DNA of 64,000 nucleotides from an uncultured Pelagibacteraceae bacterium (GCA_902610975.1 CACLXL010000005.1:33258-97257), one strand, 5' to 3'. Positions 34,258 through 43,645 are shown, numbered from the stretch's first letter. The notes: generated by a model not told the origin, from the sequence alone. Program-made: numbers and translations.

Positions 34258-34698
34258 TTATTTTTCTATTTTTTTTAATCTTTTTCTTAAACTTGGTGAT
34301 AACGAATTAAACCATTTTTTTTCCTGTCCTGATTTAGGTAAAACTTCACCATATTCAATCATTTGATCTGGTAATAGATCTTCTAAATAAACCCAAATAA
34401 AATCACTCTGTAACTTTGTGTTCTTAATCAAAATTTTTCTTAAACCTAAAATTAGTTGCTTTTTGACTTTTGATGTTCGTCCAGCTCTTATCTGTCCATT
34501 TAAGAAAATTTCCTTGGTTTTTACTAATTTTCCGCCCATGAAATGAGCATTTTTTTGATTTTTTTGAAAAATTACTTGAGCAAAAAATGTATTTGCTCCT
34601 GTATATTTACTATGAGTATTCGTTATATCACTTGCAATAGATTTTTTTTGTTTTTGTGAAAGATATATATTTGAATATTTTACCGTATAAGTTGGCAT
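34258..34698 (-). CDS. Tautomerase-superfamily protein with N-terminal proline
   Basis: A 146-residue protein beginning MPTYTVKYSNIYLSQKQKKSIA; Pro2 would be the catalytic base after Met removal, as in 4-oxalocrotonate tautomerase and MIF relatives. VIFQKNQKNAHFMGGKL and LNGQIRAGRTSKVKKQLILGL resemble a longer putative oxalocrotonate tautomerase family (Tautomerase_3 type). The substrate is unknown. It lies between mtnP and mtnA with gaps of five and zero bases, so an enolisation step in MTA salvage deserves attention, though this is only context. Confidence 0.75.
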   Translation of the reverse strand: MPTYTVKYSNIYLSQKQKKSIASDITNTHSKYTGANTFFAQVIFQKNQKNAHFMGGKLVKTKEIFLNGQIRAGRTSKVKKQLILGLRKILIKNTKLQSDFIWVYLEDLLPDQMIEYGEVLPKSGQEKKWFNSLSPSLRKRLKKIEK

Positions 34699-34703
34699 TT
34701 AAA

Positions 34704-35579
34704 TTATTTTTTATTTAAAACTCTTCCAGCAATATTTTTTAATTTTTTTATTGTTTTTTTTGTTCTTAACTTTGGGTCAGTAATTATGGCAACATTTAAA
34801 CAATCGTTAGCAGGATCTTTTTCTACTGAATAGTCTTTAAATGTTTTTATTATTTCTTTGATCATATTTTGGGCATTTGCTGCATTTTTTATTAAAGTTT
34901 GAACTACCATGCTAACATCAACTTCATCATGATCAGGATGCCAGCAATCGTAGTCTGTCACCATTGCAACAGTGCTATATCTAATTTCTGCTTCTCTGGC
35001 CAATTTAGCTTCAGGCATATTAGTCATACCAATTACGTCAGCTCCCCAAGATCTATATAAATTTGACTCTGCAAGTGTAGAGAATTGGGGACCCTCCATT
35101 ACTATATATGTTCCTCCAACTTGGTGACTGATATTCAACTTCTTTAATGCAGCTTCACAACAGTTTGAAAGTCCTGAACTTGTAGGTTTGGCCATTGAAA
35201 CATGAGCAACTATTTCTTCGTTAAAAAATGTTTTTACTCTTGAAAATGTTCTATCAATAAATTGATCTACTATTACAAATTTTCCTGGTTCTAGATTTTC
35301 TTTAAGAGATCCAACTGCTGATACCGAGATGATATCTGTTACTCCAAGTTGTTTCATGGCATCTATATTTGCCCTAAAATTGATATTTGAAGGATTAATT
35401 TTGTGACCTCTTGAGTGTCTAGGAATAAAACAAATTTCCTCTTTTCCGATAGTAGCAAGTAAAATTTCATCAGATGGTTTTCCCCATGGTGTATTAATTT
35501 TTTTCCATTTTGATTTTTCGAAACCTTCCATTTTATAAAGGCCACTGCCTCCAATTATCCCTAGCTTTCTTTTTTTCAT
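34704..35579 (-). CDS. mtnP: S-Methyl-5'-thioadenosine phosphorylase
   Basis: Phosphorolyses methylthioadenosine to adenine and methylthioribose-1-phosphate. The 291 residues show IGGSGLYKMEGF at the start, FIPRHSRGHKINPSNINFRANI, VMEGPQFSTLAESNLYRSWGADVIGMTNMPEAKLAREAEI and MVTDYDCW, all of the MtnP/PNP class II type; NMPEAKLAREAE and VTDYDCWH favour MTA over inosine. It is the first gene of the minus-strand salvage run and is divergent from apt, which uses the adenine product, 44 bases away. Confidence 0.94.
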   Translation of the reverse strand: MKKRKLGIIGGSGLYKMEGFEKSKWKKINTPWGKPSDEILLATIGKEEICFIPRHSRGHKINPSNINFRANIDAMKQLGVTDIISVSAVGSLKENLEPGKFVIVDQFIDRTFSRVKTFFNEEIVAHVSMAKPTSSGLSNCCEAALKKLNISHQVGGTYIVMEGPQFSTLAESNLYRSWGADVIGMTNMPEAKLAREAEIRYSTVAMVTDYDCWHPDHDEVDVSMVVQTLIKNAANAQNMIKEIIKTFKDYSVEKDPANDCLNVAIITDPKLRTKKTIKKLKNIAGRVLNKK

Positions 35580-35623
35580 TATTTAATTATTAAAGCTTTT
35601 TTGTTAGAACTTGAAGCATAATT

Positions 35624-36151
35624 ATGGATTTAAAAAAATATATTAGATCAATTAAAGACTATCCTAAAAAGGGAATATTATTTAGAGATATAACAACACT
35701 TATTAAAGATCCAAAGGCATTTAAATTTGCTAACGATAAAATAATTGAAATAGCAAAAAAAGTAAATTTTGATAAAATTGCTGCAATTGAGTCTCGAGGT
35801 TTTGTTTTTGCTTCAACTGTCGCATATACTCTTAATAAACCTTTCATTTTACTTAGAAAAAAAAATAAATTACCTGCAGAGACACACTCAGTGGACTTTA
35901 AATTGGAGTACGGTGAAGCAACTATCGAAGTTCACAAAGACTCTATAAATAAAGGAGAAAAAATAATTGTTATAGATGATCTTATAGCTACTGGCGGTAC
36001 AGCCGAGGGGGCCGCTAAGCTGATTGAAGTTTCAGGTGGGGAAGTAGCGGCTTTTATTTTTGTAATAAATTTATTTGATTTACCTGGTGAAAAACTTCTG
36101 AGTTCAAAAGGCTACTATACTAAAAGCTTAATAGAATTTCCTGGACATTAA
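35624..36151 (+). CDS. apt: Adenine phosphoribosyltransferase
   Basis: Converts adenine and PRPP to AMP. The 175 residues include the start LKKYIRSIKDYPKKGILFRDIT, the family block AAIESRGFVFAS, the LLRKKNKLPAETHS flexible loop and the PRPP motif IIVIDDLIATGGTAEGA near residue 120. It faces mtnP across 44 bases, so both steps of adenine recovery from MTA are encoded side by side. Its end overlaps the convergent epimerase gene by four bases. Confidence 0.95.
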   Translation: MDLKKYIRSIKDYPKKGILFRDITTLIKDPKAFKFANDKIIEIAKKVNFDKIAAIESRGFVFASTVAYTLNKPFILLRKKNKLPAETHSVDFKLEYGEATIEVHKDSINKGEKIIVIDDLIATGGTAEGAAKLIEVSGGEVAAFIFVINLFDLPGEKLLSSKGYYTKSLIEFPGH

Positions 36152-37032
36152 TGTTTTTTGATAAAATCTGAAACATAATCTTTAAGATTTATTTTACCAA
36201 AATATCTGTAGATTTTATTAGATAGATTTTGATTTGTTAAAGCTGAAGCATATCTTTCTCCAGCTCTTTTTGGAAGGTATTTAATTTTTGAATTAAACAT
36301 TTTAGCTACGTCAGTAATAGAGTGAGAATTTTTATTAGTTATACTATAATGTCTACACAAATTTTTTTTCCAAGATAAATAACAAATTTCAACTGTATCA
36401 TCTATGTGAGTAAATCTTCTTGATTGAGTTCCAGGTTTTACTACTGGCAAAGGTTTCTCTGATTTATAATGATCTTCAAAAATTCCAATGACAGTTGACA
36501 TGCTACCTTTACATATTTGATGTGGGCCATATACATTGTAAAAATAAATCACCTCATATTTAAAATTAAACCATTTTTTTAAGTTCTCTAACAATTCTAA
36601 ATTTTTTGCTTTACTAAATGCATAAGGTGACAGATTTTTATCATTTCCTTTATTACCCAATGAGGCAGAAGTTGCTGAATATATTAATTTTATTTTGTTC
36701 TTTAAACAAAAATTAAAAACTGAATTAGAACCAACTGTGTTGGCGTCGATACACTCATTCATCTTTAAGAAACTTTGATAAATTCTAGAAAATTCTCCAA
36801 AATGAAAAATTGAATTAATATTTTTAGGTTTTGAAATTATTTTAGAAATATTTTTTGTATCTCCTTTTAGGTAGCTAATTCTTTTATCTTTAATATGATT
36901 TCTTTTAGAACCAGATGAATAGTTGTCAATACTTATTATTTTATAATTAGTTTTTTTTAATAAAAGTTTAATTAAATTAGTTCCTACAAAGCCTGCTCCA
37001 CCTGTTATTAAAATTTTTTTATTTCTTTTCAT
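36148..37032 (-). CDS. NAD-dependent nucleotide-sugar epimerase/dehydratase
   Basis: A 294-residue extended short-chain dehydrogenase. The Rossmann motif is ILITGGAGFVGTNLIKLLL near residue 6, the active-site serine region is IYSATSASLG and the YxxxK pair is YAFSKAK near residue 137. NVYGPHQ and FTHIDDTVE are typical of UDP-glucose 4-epimerase relatives such as UDP-GlcNAc or UDP-glucuronate epimerases. The exact sugar is undetermined. It is the first of the surface-glycan genes, 32 bases downstream of the GT2 gene. Confidence 0.85.
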   Translation of the reverse strand: MKRNKKILITGGAGFVGTNLIKLLLKKTNYKIISIDNYSSGSKRNHIKDKRISYLKGDTKNISKIISKPKNINSIFHFGEFSRIYQSFLKMNECIDANTVGSNSVFNFCLKNKIKLIYSATSASLGNKGNDKNLSPYAFSKAKNLELLENLKKWFNFKYEVIYFYNVYGPHQICKGSMSTVIGIFEDHYKSEKPLPVVKPGTQSRRFTHIDDTVEICYLSWKKNLCRHYSITNKNSHSITDVAKMFNSKIKYLPKRAGERYASALTNQNLSNKIYRYFGKINLKDYVSDFIKKH

Positions 37033-37064
37033 AAAATAATTAATATCTTTTAGATCTTAAGAAA

Positions 37065-37895
37065 TCAATTGATTGGCGGTCGATACCAAGAATTTTTTCC
37101 CAAAATTGAATTGATAATTCCACTAGTTCTACAAAAATAAATATCTCTTTTTTTTTTATTAAATATAACTTGATATAAAATTGTCTTAAAAATAGATGAA
37201 AATAAATTAGGCATAATCAGTAACAAAGCTATAAGAAAACCTTTATATTTTTTATGAAAATAAAATGTTGACCACATCCAATGCCAATTTCTATTTTTTT
37301 CTAATTCATCCTTATTTAGATCATCCGCTGAACTTGCTCCATCATGATTTATTTTAATACTGCTATCTAAAAAAATTTTACCACCATTTTTTATTACTCT
37401 TTTGCACAAATCGATTTCCTCGAAATATAAAAAAAAATTTTCATCAAAGAAATTATTGTTAAACTTACTCAAATTGAAAAAAATTGCAAAACCTTTAAGA
37501 TTTTTTACTTCTAAAATTTTATTTTGATTAATTTTTTTAATTGACTGGTCATTACCAGGGCCCATTAACCAAAAATTTTTAATTTCTTTTGCTCTTATAA
37601 AAAAATTTGCTATTGAATTTTTTTCAAGCCTTGTATCAGGATTGAGCACAAGTGCAAATTTTGTTTGGACCTCCTTAAGACCTACATTGTTTCCTTTTGA
37701 GTACCCTTCGTTCTTTCCTAAAAGAATACATTTTACATTAGGGTATTTGATCTCAATTTCCTTTTTGAATAATTTGTTATTAGAATTTTCCACCACAATT
37801 GTACCAATATTACTAGGAATTGAGTCCAAACAAGAAAAGATTTTTTTCTCACTCTTAAAAGTAACTATTACAATAGTGAGTTCGTTAGATTCCAT
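37065..37895 (-). CDS. Glycosyltransferase family 2 protein
   Basis: A 276-residue GT-A glycosyltransferase. LTIVIVTFKSEKKIFSCLDSIP opens the nucleotide-binding fold, GYSKGNNVGLKE and LVLNPDTRL (a DxD-like NPDT site) follow, and FLYFEEIDLCKRV near residue 160 carries the catalytic acidic residues. The pattern is of rhamnosyltransferase-like proteins. A hydrophobic C-terminal stretch (FLIALLLIMPNLFSSIFKTIL) suggests membrane association. It is divergent from rfbB and upstream of the epimerase on the same strand. Confidence 0.88.
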   Translation of the reverse strand: MESNELTIVIVTFKSEKKIFSCLDSIPSNIGTIVVENSNNKLFKKEIEIKYPNVKCILLGKNEGYSKGNNVGLKEVQTKFALVLNPDTRLEKNSIANFFIRAKEIKNFWLMGPGNDQSIKKINQNKILEVKNLKGFAIFFNLSKFNNNFFDENFFLYFEEIDLCKRVIKNGGKIFLDSSIKINHDGASSADDLNKDELEKNRNWHWMWSTFYFHKKYKGFLIALLLIMPNLFSSIFKTILYQVIFNKKKRDIYFCRTSGIINSILGKNSWYRPPIN

Positions 37896-37971
37896 TTAAT
37901 AATAATATTTGATTTTAAAAGATAATTCTTTTACTAATTTAACACATAAATAGCGTATATCTTTAAAAAAT

Positions 37972-38997
37972 ATGAAAAAAATAATTGTTACAGGTGGCTC
38001 AGGTTTTATTGGTAGCAACTTAGTCAATTTTTTAATTAAAAAAAAATATTTTGTTATAAATATTGATAAATTAACCTATTCATCTAATAAGTTTGACGAT
38101 CCAATAAGAAATAAAGGGAACTACAGACTTTTTAAATTTGATATAAATAATAAAAATAAACTTATTAACGTTATTAAAAAATCAAAGCCACTTGCAATAT
38201 TTAATTTAGCTGCTGAAACACACGTTGATAGATCCATAGATGGGCCAAGTGCATTCATTCAAACGAATATACTGGGGACTTTTAACCTGCTTGAAAGTTT
38301 AAGGTTTCTTCAGAAAAGAAATCTTAAAATTAGATTAATTCATATTTCTACAGACGAAGTCTACGGAGATATTAAAAATAGCCTTAGATCTAATGAAAAT
38401 TTTAAATATGATCCTAGCTCACCATACTCTGCATCTAAAGCAAGTGCTGACCATCTAATAAAATCATATATAAGAACTTATAAAATTAATGCTGTTATAT
38501 CTAATTGCTGTAATAATTATGGACCGTATCAGTTTCCTGAAAAATTAATCCCAAAAATGATAATTAATATTTTTAATAATAAAGAACTTCCTATTTACGC
38601 AAAAGGTAAAAATTCTAGAGAGTGGATACACGTAAATGATCATTGCGAGGCCTTATTCACGCTATATTTAAAAGGTAAATCTGGAGAGAGTTACAACGTT
38701 GGTACTAGTATGAATTTAAGAAATGTTGATTTAGTAAAAAAAATTATCAAAATTTGTAAAGAATTAGATATTAAAATTGGTTCGAAATCAAAAATAAAAT
38801 TTGTAAAAGATAGGCCGGGTCATGATTTTAGATACGCTTTAGATAATAAAAAAATATTTAATAAATTAAAATGGAAGTCAAAGACAAATTTTGAAGAAGG
38901 ATTGAAAAATACTGTAAAATGGTATTTAAAAAATAAATCTTTTTTAAGTAAAATTTCAAAAAAAAATTATCAAAATAGATTGGGTCTTAAATTATGA
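37972..38997 (+). CDS. rfbB: dTDP-glucose 4,6-dehydratase
   Basis: Makes dTDP-4-keto-6-deoxyglucose. The 341 residues include IIVTGGSGFIGSNLVNFLI, FNLAAETHVDRSIDGP, HISTDEVYGD with the Thr-Asp-Glu catalytic set, YSASKASADH (YxxxK), NCCNNYGPYQFPEKLIP and REWIHVNDHCEA. These are diagnostic of RfbB/RmlB. It overlaps rfbA by four bases. The 76-base gap to the divergent GT2 gene should hold both promoters. Confidence 0.94.
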   Translation: MKKIIVTGGSGFIGSNLVNFLIKKKYFVINIDKLTYSSNKFDDPIRNKGNYRLFKFDINNKNKLINVIKKSKPLAIFNLAAETHVDRSIDGPSAFIQTNILGTFNLLESLRFLQKRNLKIRLIHISTDEVYGDIKNSLRSNENFKYDPSSPYSASKASADHLIKSYIRTYKINAVISNCCNNYGPYQFPEKLIPKMIINIFNNKELPIYAKGKNSREWIHVNDHCEALFTLYLKGKSGESYNVGTSMNLRNVDLVKKIIKICKELDIKIGSKSKIKFVKDRPGHDFRYALDNKKIFNKLKWKSKTNFEEGLKNTVKWYLKNKSFLSKISKKNYQNRLGLKL

Positions 38998-39860
38998 TAA
39001 GAAAAGGAATAATTTTAGCTGGAGGGATTGGTTCTAGAATGAGTCCTTTAACAAAAGCTGTAAATAAACAATTATTACCTCTATATGATAAGCCATTAAT
39101 ATTTTATCCTTTATCAATTTTAATGTTAGCAGGTATAAAAAATATTTTAATTATTGTTAATAAAGGACAGTTAAATCAATTTAGAAAAATTCTTCCAGAA
39201 AAAAATAATCTTGGAATTTCAATTGAATATAAAGAACAACTTAAGCCAGAAGGATTGCCTCAAGCTTTTACTATTGGTGAAAAATTTATTGGAAAAGATA
39301 ACGTTTCTTTAATATTGGGCGATAATTTTTTTTATGGCCAGAGTCTCACGAAAACATTAAAAAAAAATACAAGTTTTAAAAAAGGAGCAAAAGTATTTAT
39401 CCACCCCGTAAAAAATCCAAGTCAATATGGGGTAGCATTTCTTGATAGAAAGAACAAAGTAATAAAACTTGTTGAGAAACCTAAAAAACCTGATTCTAAT
39501 TTAGCTGTTACAGGCTTATATTTTTTTGATAATCAAGTTGTTCAATTTTCAAAAAAACTTAAACCTTCAAAAAGGGGTGAATTAGAAATAATAGACTTGC
39601 TCAATATCTACAGAAAAAAAAAAATATTATCTGCAGAATTTATCGGAAGAGGTGGAGCTTGGTTGGATACAGGTAGTGTCAAAGATTATTATGATGCTTC
39701 AAGTTTTGTATCCACAATAGAAAATAGGCAAGGTCTTAAAATTGCTTGTTTAGAAGAAATTTCTTATAAAAATAAATGGATTAACAAAAAAGATATTTTA
39801 AATTCAATAAAATTCTACGGAAATTGTGTTTATTCACAATATTTGAAAACATTGATTTAA
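38994..39860 (+). CDS. rfbA: Glucose-1-phosphate thymidylyltransferase
   Basis: Makes dTDP-glucose from dTTP and glucose-1-phosphate, the substrate of RfbB encoded just upstream. The 288 residues start with GIILAGGIGSRMSPLTKAVNKQLLPLYDKPLIFYP, and contain LILGDNFFYG (metal Asp), VEKPKKPDSN, AVTGLYFFDN and GRGGAWLDTGS. Start overlaps the rfbB stop by four bases; 11 bases separate it from the reductase-like gene. Confidence 0.95.
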   Translation: MIRKGIILAGGIGSRMSPLTKAVNKQLLPLYDKPLIFYPLSILMLAGIKNILIIVNKGQLNQFRKILPEKNNLGISIEYKEQLKPEGLPQAFTIGEKFIGKDNVSLILGDNFFYGQSLTKTLKKNTSFKKGAKVFIHPVKNPSQYGVAFLDRKNKVIKLVEKPKKPDSNLAVTGLYFFDNQVVQFSKKLKPSKRGELEIIDLLNIYRKKKILSAEFIGRGGAWLDTGSVKDYYDASSFVSTIENRQGLKIACLEEISYKNKWINKKDILNSIKFYGNCVYSQYLKTLI

Positions 39861-39871
39861 TGTAAAACTGG

Positions 39872-40573
39872 ATGAAAAAAAACCTTAAAATAGTTGTTAC
39901 CGGGGGGAGTGGTAGGTTTGCAAAATCATTTAAAAATTTAAAATCCAAATATAGATTTTTTTTTCCTTCAAAAAGAGAACTAGATATAACGAAAACTTCA
40001 AGTATTAAAAAATATTTAAAATTAAAAAAACCTTTTGCTGTGTTACACCTTGCTGGTTTATCAAGGCCAATGGAAATTCATGAGAAAAAAGTTGGTGAAA
40101 GTATCAAATTAAATATTATCGGAACAGCTAATGTAGTCCAAATTTGTGAAGAATTAAAAATAAAAGTAATTTATATGTCAACGAGTTATGTTTACGAAGG
40201 TGTAAGAGGAAATTATAAAGAGACAGATCCTGTTCTTCCATGGAATAATTATGCATGGTCAAAATTAGGCGGAGAGTGTGCGGTTCAAATGTATAAAAAT
40301 TCTTTAATTTTAAGAGCTTGTGTGACTGAAAAGCCCTTTGTTCATAATAAAGCTTTTTCTAATGTGAAGTTAAATTTTATATTTCATGATGAAATAGTAA
40401 AAATTATTATAAAACTCTTAAACAAAAAAGGAATTTATAATGTAGGCGGAAAAACACAAACAGTTTACAAATTTGCAAAAAAATATAATCCTGACATTAA
40501 AAAAATTAAGTCTGTCGGCCAAATGCCTTTAAATCCCTCAATCAGTTTGTCAAAAATAAATAAAACAAAATGA
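39872..40573 (+). CDS. NAD-dependent sugar reductase/epimerase, RmlD-like
   Basis: A 233-residue short-chain dehydrogenase-like protein. IVVTGGSGRFAKSFKNL is the dinucleotide loop, AVLHLAGLSRPMEIHE and YMSTSYVYEG are family blocks, and YAWSKLGGE gives the YxxxK pair. SRPMEIHEK and a length shorter than typical RmlD (about 290) leave its reaction open: reduction of dTDP-4-keto-6-deoxyglucose is plausible from its position after rfbBA. No rmlC epimerase gene is seen in the cluster. Confidence 0.75.
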   Translation: MKKNLKIVVTGGSGRFAKSFKNLKSKYRFFFPSKRELDITKTSSIKKYLKLKKPFAVLHLAGLSRPMEIHEKKVGESIKLNIIGTANVVQICEELKIKVIYMSTSYVYEGVRGNYKETDPVLPWNNYAWSKLGGECAVQMYKNSLILRACVTEKPFVHNKAFSNVKLNFIFHDEIVKIIIKLLNKKGIYNVGGKTQTVYKFAKKYNPDIKKIKSVGQMPLNPSISLSKINKTK

Positions 40574-41604
40574 TTTTAAAATTTCATTTTATTGAAATAT
40601 TAAGATTTATTACCTCTTTTGCAGTAATAGTAAGACATTATCATTTCTTTTTTTTACCTAGATATTCTTATTCTTCAATACAAATATTGAATGATCCTTC
40701 AGTTCAACCGTTTTATTTTTTTTTACAAGTTTTTTATTTAAAAGGTGATTATGCTGTCCCTATTTTCTGGGGAATATCAGGATTTATTTTTTCTTTAGTT
40801 TATTTAGAACAAAGGAAAAATATATCATCAAAGGAGTTTTTCATTAATAGGTTCTCAAGATTATATCCTCTTCATTTTTTAACTTTGATATTAGTGACAT
40901 TAGCCCAAATTATAAATTTTAATTTTCTAGGCTCTCATCAAATAGTTGGAAATAATGATTTGTACAGATTTATTTTACATTTATTTTTTGTTTCAGGTTT
41001 TGAAGGAGAGTCTTTTAACCTTCCAATTTGGAGTGTATCAGTAGAAATTTTAATTTATTTTGCTTTTTTCATCTCAATAATTTTATTTGCTAAATTTGGC
41101 GTAAAATATGCAATTTTAATTTATTTTATTTCACTGTTAATAGATAAATTTCTTTTTAGTTCTATATTTGTTGATTGCTTTAGATTATTTTTTACTGGAG
41201 TAATTGTTTATTATATTAATTATTCAATTAAAAGAAAAATCTATTTACTTCCTATTTCTTGTTTCTTTATTTTTATTTCTTTTTTAGGAAATTTTAAAAT
41301 ATTTCTTTTCACTCCTGGTTTACTTTTTCTATTTATAGCTTTTGAGTATTTCATAAAGTCTGAAAAGAAAAAAGTTCTAGATTTTTTTGGAAATTTAACA
41401 TACTCAATGTACCTGTTGCACATTCCAACAATGTTAATAATCATATTAATTTTTTATAATTTCAATTTACCAGATGCTATATTTTTAAATAATTATTTTT
41501 TTATCTTTTATATTTCTTTAATTCTTGCACTTTCATTTATAAGTTTTAAGTTTTTTGAAAAACCTGTAAATAAATTATTTAGGAAAAAATTTTTAGGTAA
41601 TTAG
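40570..41604 (+). CDS. Acyltransferase 3 family membrane protein (OafA-like)
   Basis: A 344-residue membrane protein with about ten hydrophobic segments. FHFIEILRFITSFAVIVRHYHFFF at the start has the Arg and His conserved in the family, and RLYPLHFLTLI and IWSVSVEILIYF follow. Members O-acylate surface sugars, usually with acetyl groups. The start overlaps the RmlD-like stop by four bases and its end overlaps the convergent aminotransferase gene by four, which places it firmly in the glycan cluster. Confidence 0.88.
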   Translation: MILKFHFIEILRFITSFAVIVRHYHFFFLPRYSYSSIQILNDPSVQPFYFFLQVFYLKGDYAVPIFWGISGFIFSLVYLEQRKNISSKEFFINRFSRLYPLHFLTLILVTLAQIINFNFLGSHQIVGNNDLYRFILHLFFVSGFEGESFNLPIWSVSVEILIYFAFFISIILFAKFGVKYAILIYFISLLIDKFLFSSIFVDCFRLFFTGVIVYYINYSIKRKIYLLPISCFFIFISFLGNFKIFLFTPGLLFLFIAFEYFIKSEKKKVLDFFGNLTYSMYLLHIPTMLIIILIFYNFNLPDAIFLNNYFFIFYISLILALSFISFKFFEKPVNKLFRKKFLGN

Positions 41605-42746
41605 ATAATTTTATTTATCAAATTAGATATATCAACTGCTTGCTTAGAAGAAATTTTATGATGTAGAGGTAAAACCAAGTATTTATTTTCAATAAAATCC
41701 ATATTTTTGAATTTTTGACCCTTTACAAATTTTTTGAAAATCGAGTACCTATCATTTCTAAAGTGCACCTGATTAGTTTCTATTCGATATTCTCTAAGTT
41801 TTTTTTGAAGAAAATCTTTTTTTTCTAACGCAATAGTAAAAAGCCAAGCGGAATGGTACTTTTTTTTATCATCATCATTGATGCAAATAATATTTTTATT
41901 TTTAGATAACTTATCTAAATAGATTTTAAATATTTTTCGCCTATGGTTTAATATTTTATTAAAATCTAATAAAGAGTCATACCCTAGTGTAGCAGCTATA
42001 TCTGTCATCTGATATTTATAACCAGTTTCAAATACATCGTTTTCCCAAGTCCCATTTTGTTTTCCCTCTCTATCTATTCCAAACCATCTGAGCCTTTTTG
42101 CTTTTTTCAAAAGTTTATTATTTTTTATTGTTAGCATCCCGCCGTCTCCAGTAGTAAAATGTTTTATTGCTTGAAAACTAAAAGTTGTAAAGTCACTAAT
42201 ACTACCAACTGGTTTTCCATTATACTTTGCGCCCATAGCGTGAGCAGCGTCTTCGATAATAGGTATTTTGTATTTTCTTGACAACTTTTGCAATTCATTC
42301 ATCTCACATGGTAAACCTCCATAGTGAACACAAACTATAGCTTTCGTTTTTTTTGAAATTAATTTTTTGACACTATCAATACTAATATTCATAGTCATAG
42401 GGTCAATATCTGCAAATTTTATATTTGCTCCGATGTATAAGAGAGGAATATTAGTTGCCGTACAAGTGAATACAGTTGTTATTACTTCATCTCCTTTTTT
42501 TAAGCCAGCTAATAGGTATGCTAAATGTAAAGAGTCTGTGCCTGAACCAGTAGCTAAGGCTGAATTTTTTTTTGAAAAAATTTGTTGGAATTTTTTTTCA
42601 AATTTATCGACGCCCGGTCCTTGACCAATCCATCTTGTAGATAAAACTTTTTTTATGTTTTGGGCTGATTTCTTTGAAATATATGGATAAAAAAGAAGTG
42701 CCCCCTTCTGTTTATCAGACATTATTGGTAATTCCTTAAAAGACAT
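41601..42746 (-). CDS. DegT/DnrJ/EryC1/StrS sugar aminotransferase
   Basis: A 381-residue PLP enzyme. IGQGPGVDKFEKKFQQIF, ATGSGTDSLHLAY, IIEDAAHAMGAKYNGKPVGS and FSFQAIKHFTTGDGGML (internal-aldimine Lys) are typical. It should transaminate a keto-sugar nucleotide, most simply the dTDP-4-keto-6-deoxyhexose made by RfbAB to give an amino-dideoxy sugar, or the UDP or GDP equivalent. No sugar N-acyltransferase of the usual hexapeptide type is near, but the acyltransferase 3 gene next door could modify the glycan. Its transcription opposes the rfb genes. Confidence 0.88.
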   Translation of the reverse strand: MSFKELPIMSDKQKGALLFYPYISKKSAQNIKKVLSTRWIGQGPGVDKFEKKFQQIFSKKNSALATGSGTDSLHLAYLLAGLKKGDEVITTVFTCTATNIPLLYIGANIKFADIDPMTMNISIDSVKKLISKKTKAIVCVHYGGLPCEMNELQKLSRKYKIPIIEDAAHAMGAKYNGKPVGSISDFTTFSFQAIKHFTTGDGGMLTIKNNKLLKKAKRLRWFGIDREGKQNGTWENDVFETGYKYQMTDIAATLGYDSLLDFNKILNHRRKIFKIYLDKLSKNKNIICINDDDKKKYHSAWLFTIALEKKDFLQKKLREYRIETNQVHFRNDRYSIFKKFVKGQKFKNMDFIENKYLVLPLHHKISSKQAVDISNLINKII

Positions 42747-42799
42747 ATTGGTCAGTAGTTAACACTTATTTTTTTTATAAACAACTAATTAATTGTCGC

Positions 42800-43639
42800 T
42801 TATATAGTGAGCTTATTTTTATTTGTATCAAAAAAAAATATTGGCCATTCGAGCACTTTAGAATTCTTTTGAAACCAATAAGAGATATATCTCTCAGCTA
42901 AAAAAGCATAAATTCGCGTTTTTTCATAGCCATGAAGTTCAAAACCAAATATTTTTTCACAATTAAACAACCAATTAAAAACTGATTTAAAATACTCGCT
43001 CATAAGATTTTTTGATTTACATATAAATAAATTTTCTCTATTAAAAGAATTCTCGTTTAATACAAATCTTCTAAAATCGTCTTTATTTTGTTCATCTAAT
43101 AAATCTATTGCTTTTTCTAAAAAACCTTCACCATGAAATATATCGAAGTGTAATTTTATATTTTGATTTTTTTTTGTGAATGCAAGTGGGTTTTTTAAAA
43201 GTTTTTTATAACCTTTTTTTAATATCTTGCTCAATTTCCAATCAGCAACAAAAATTTTTTCACCTAATATTACGTCATAATTCTCCCACTCTTTACTAGG
43301 ACTCTTTAAAATATAATTAGAAAAATTTTCAGTATTAATAATCTTATTTATTTTATCTGAGTCTAATTCTTTATTTTGAGCCCAATGATATCTATAACCA
43401 GAAAAGCCCAACCAAAAGTCTTCATTATATTTAGGTAAAAAATTTTTCCAAATCCAATAATAAAAAGTATATTCACCGTAATATTTATTTTTGTGACTTA
43501 TATTTTCACCACTTCTATCATTTAACCATTCATCACTAAATTTATTGGTTCCTAATCCTACTGGTGTATAATTGAGTTTTTTTAAATTTTCAAAATGATG
43601 GTCATGTAAACACATACAAAAGATTTTTATGTTAGTCAT
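42800..43639 (-). CDS. DUF4422-like putative glycosyltransferase
   Basis: A 279-residue soluble protein with GEYTFYYWIWKNFLPKYNEDFWLGFSGYRYHW near residues 55-85 and FNWLFNCEKIFG...AFLAERYISYWF near the end. The W-x-W-K-N and GYRYHW blocks and the terminal ERY-x-W resemble DUF4422, a family treated as glycosyltransferase-like. No DxD motif is certain. It lies between the aminotransferase and tRNA-Met, and its base composition is among the most AT-rich in the window, as for the rest of the glycan cluster. Confidence 0.6.
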   Translation of the reverse strand: MTNIKIFCMCLHDHHFENLKKLNYTPVGLGTNKFSDEWLNDRSGENISHKNKYYGEYTFYYWIWKNFLPKYNEDFWLGFSGYRYHWAQNKELDSDKINKIINTENFSNYILKSPSKEWENYDVILGEKIFVADWKLSKILKKGYKKLLKNPLAFTKKNQNIKLHFDIFHGEGFLEKAIDLLDEQNKDDFRRFVLNENSFNRENLFICKSKNLMSEYFKSVFNWLFNCEKIFGFELHGYEKTRIYAFLAERYISYWFQKNSKVLEWPIFFFDTNKNKLTI

Positions 43640-43645
43640 AAATTA

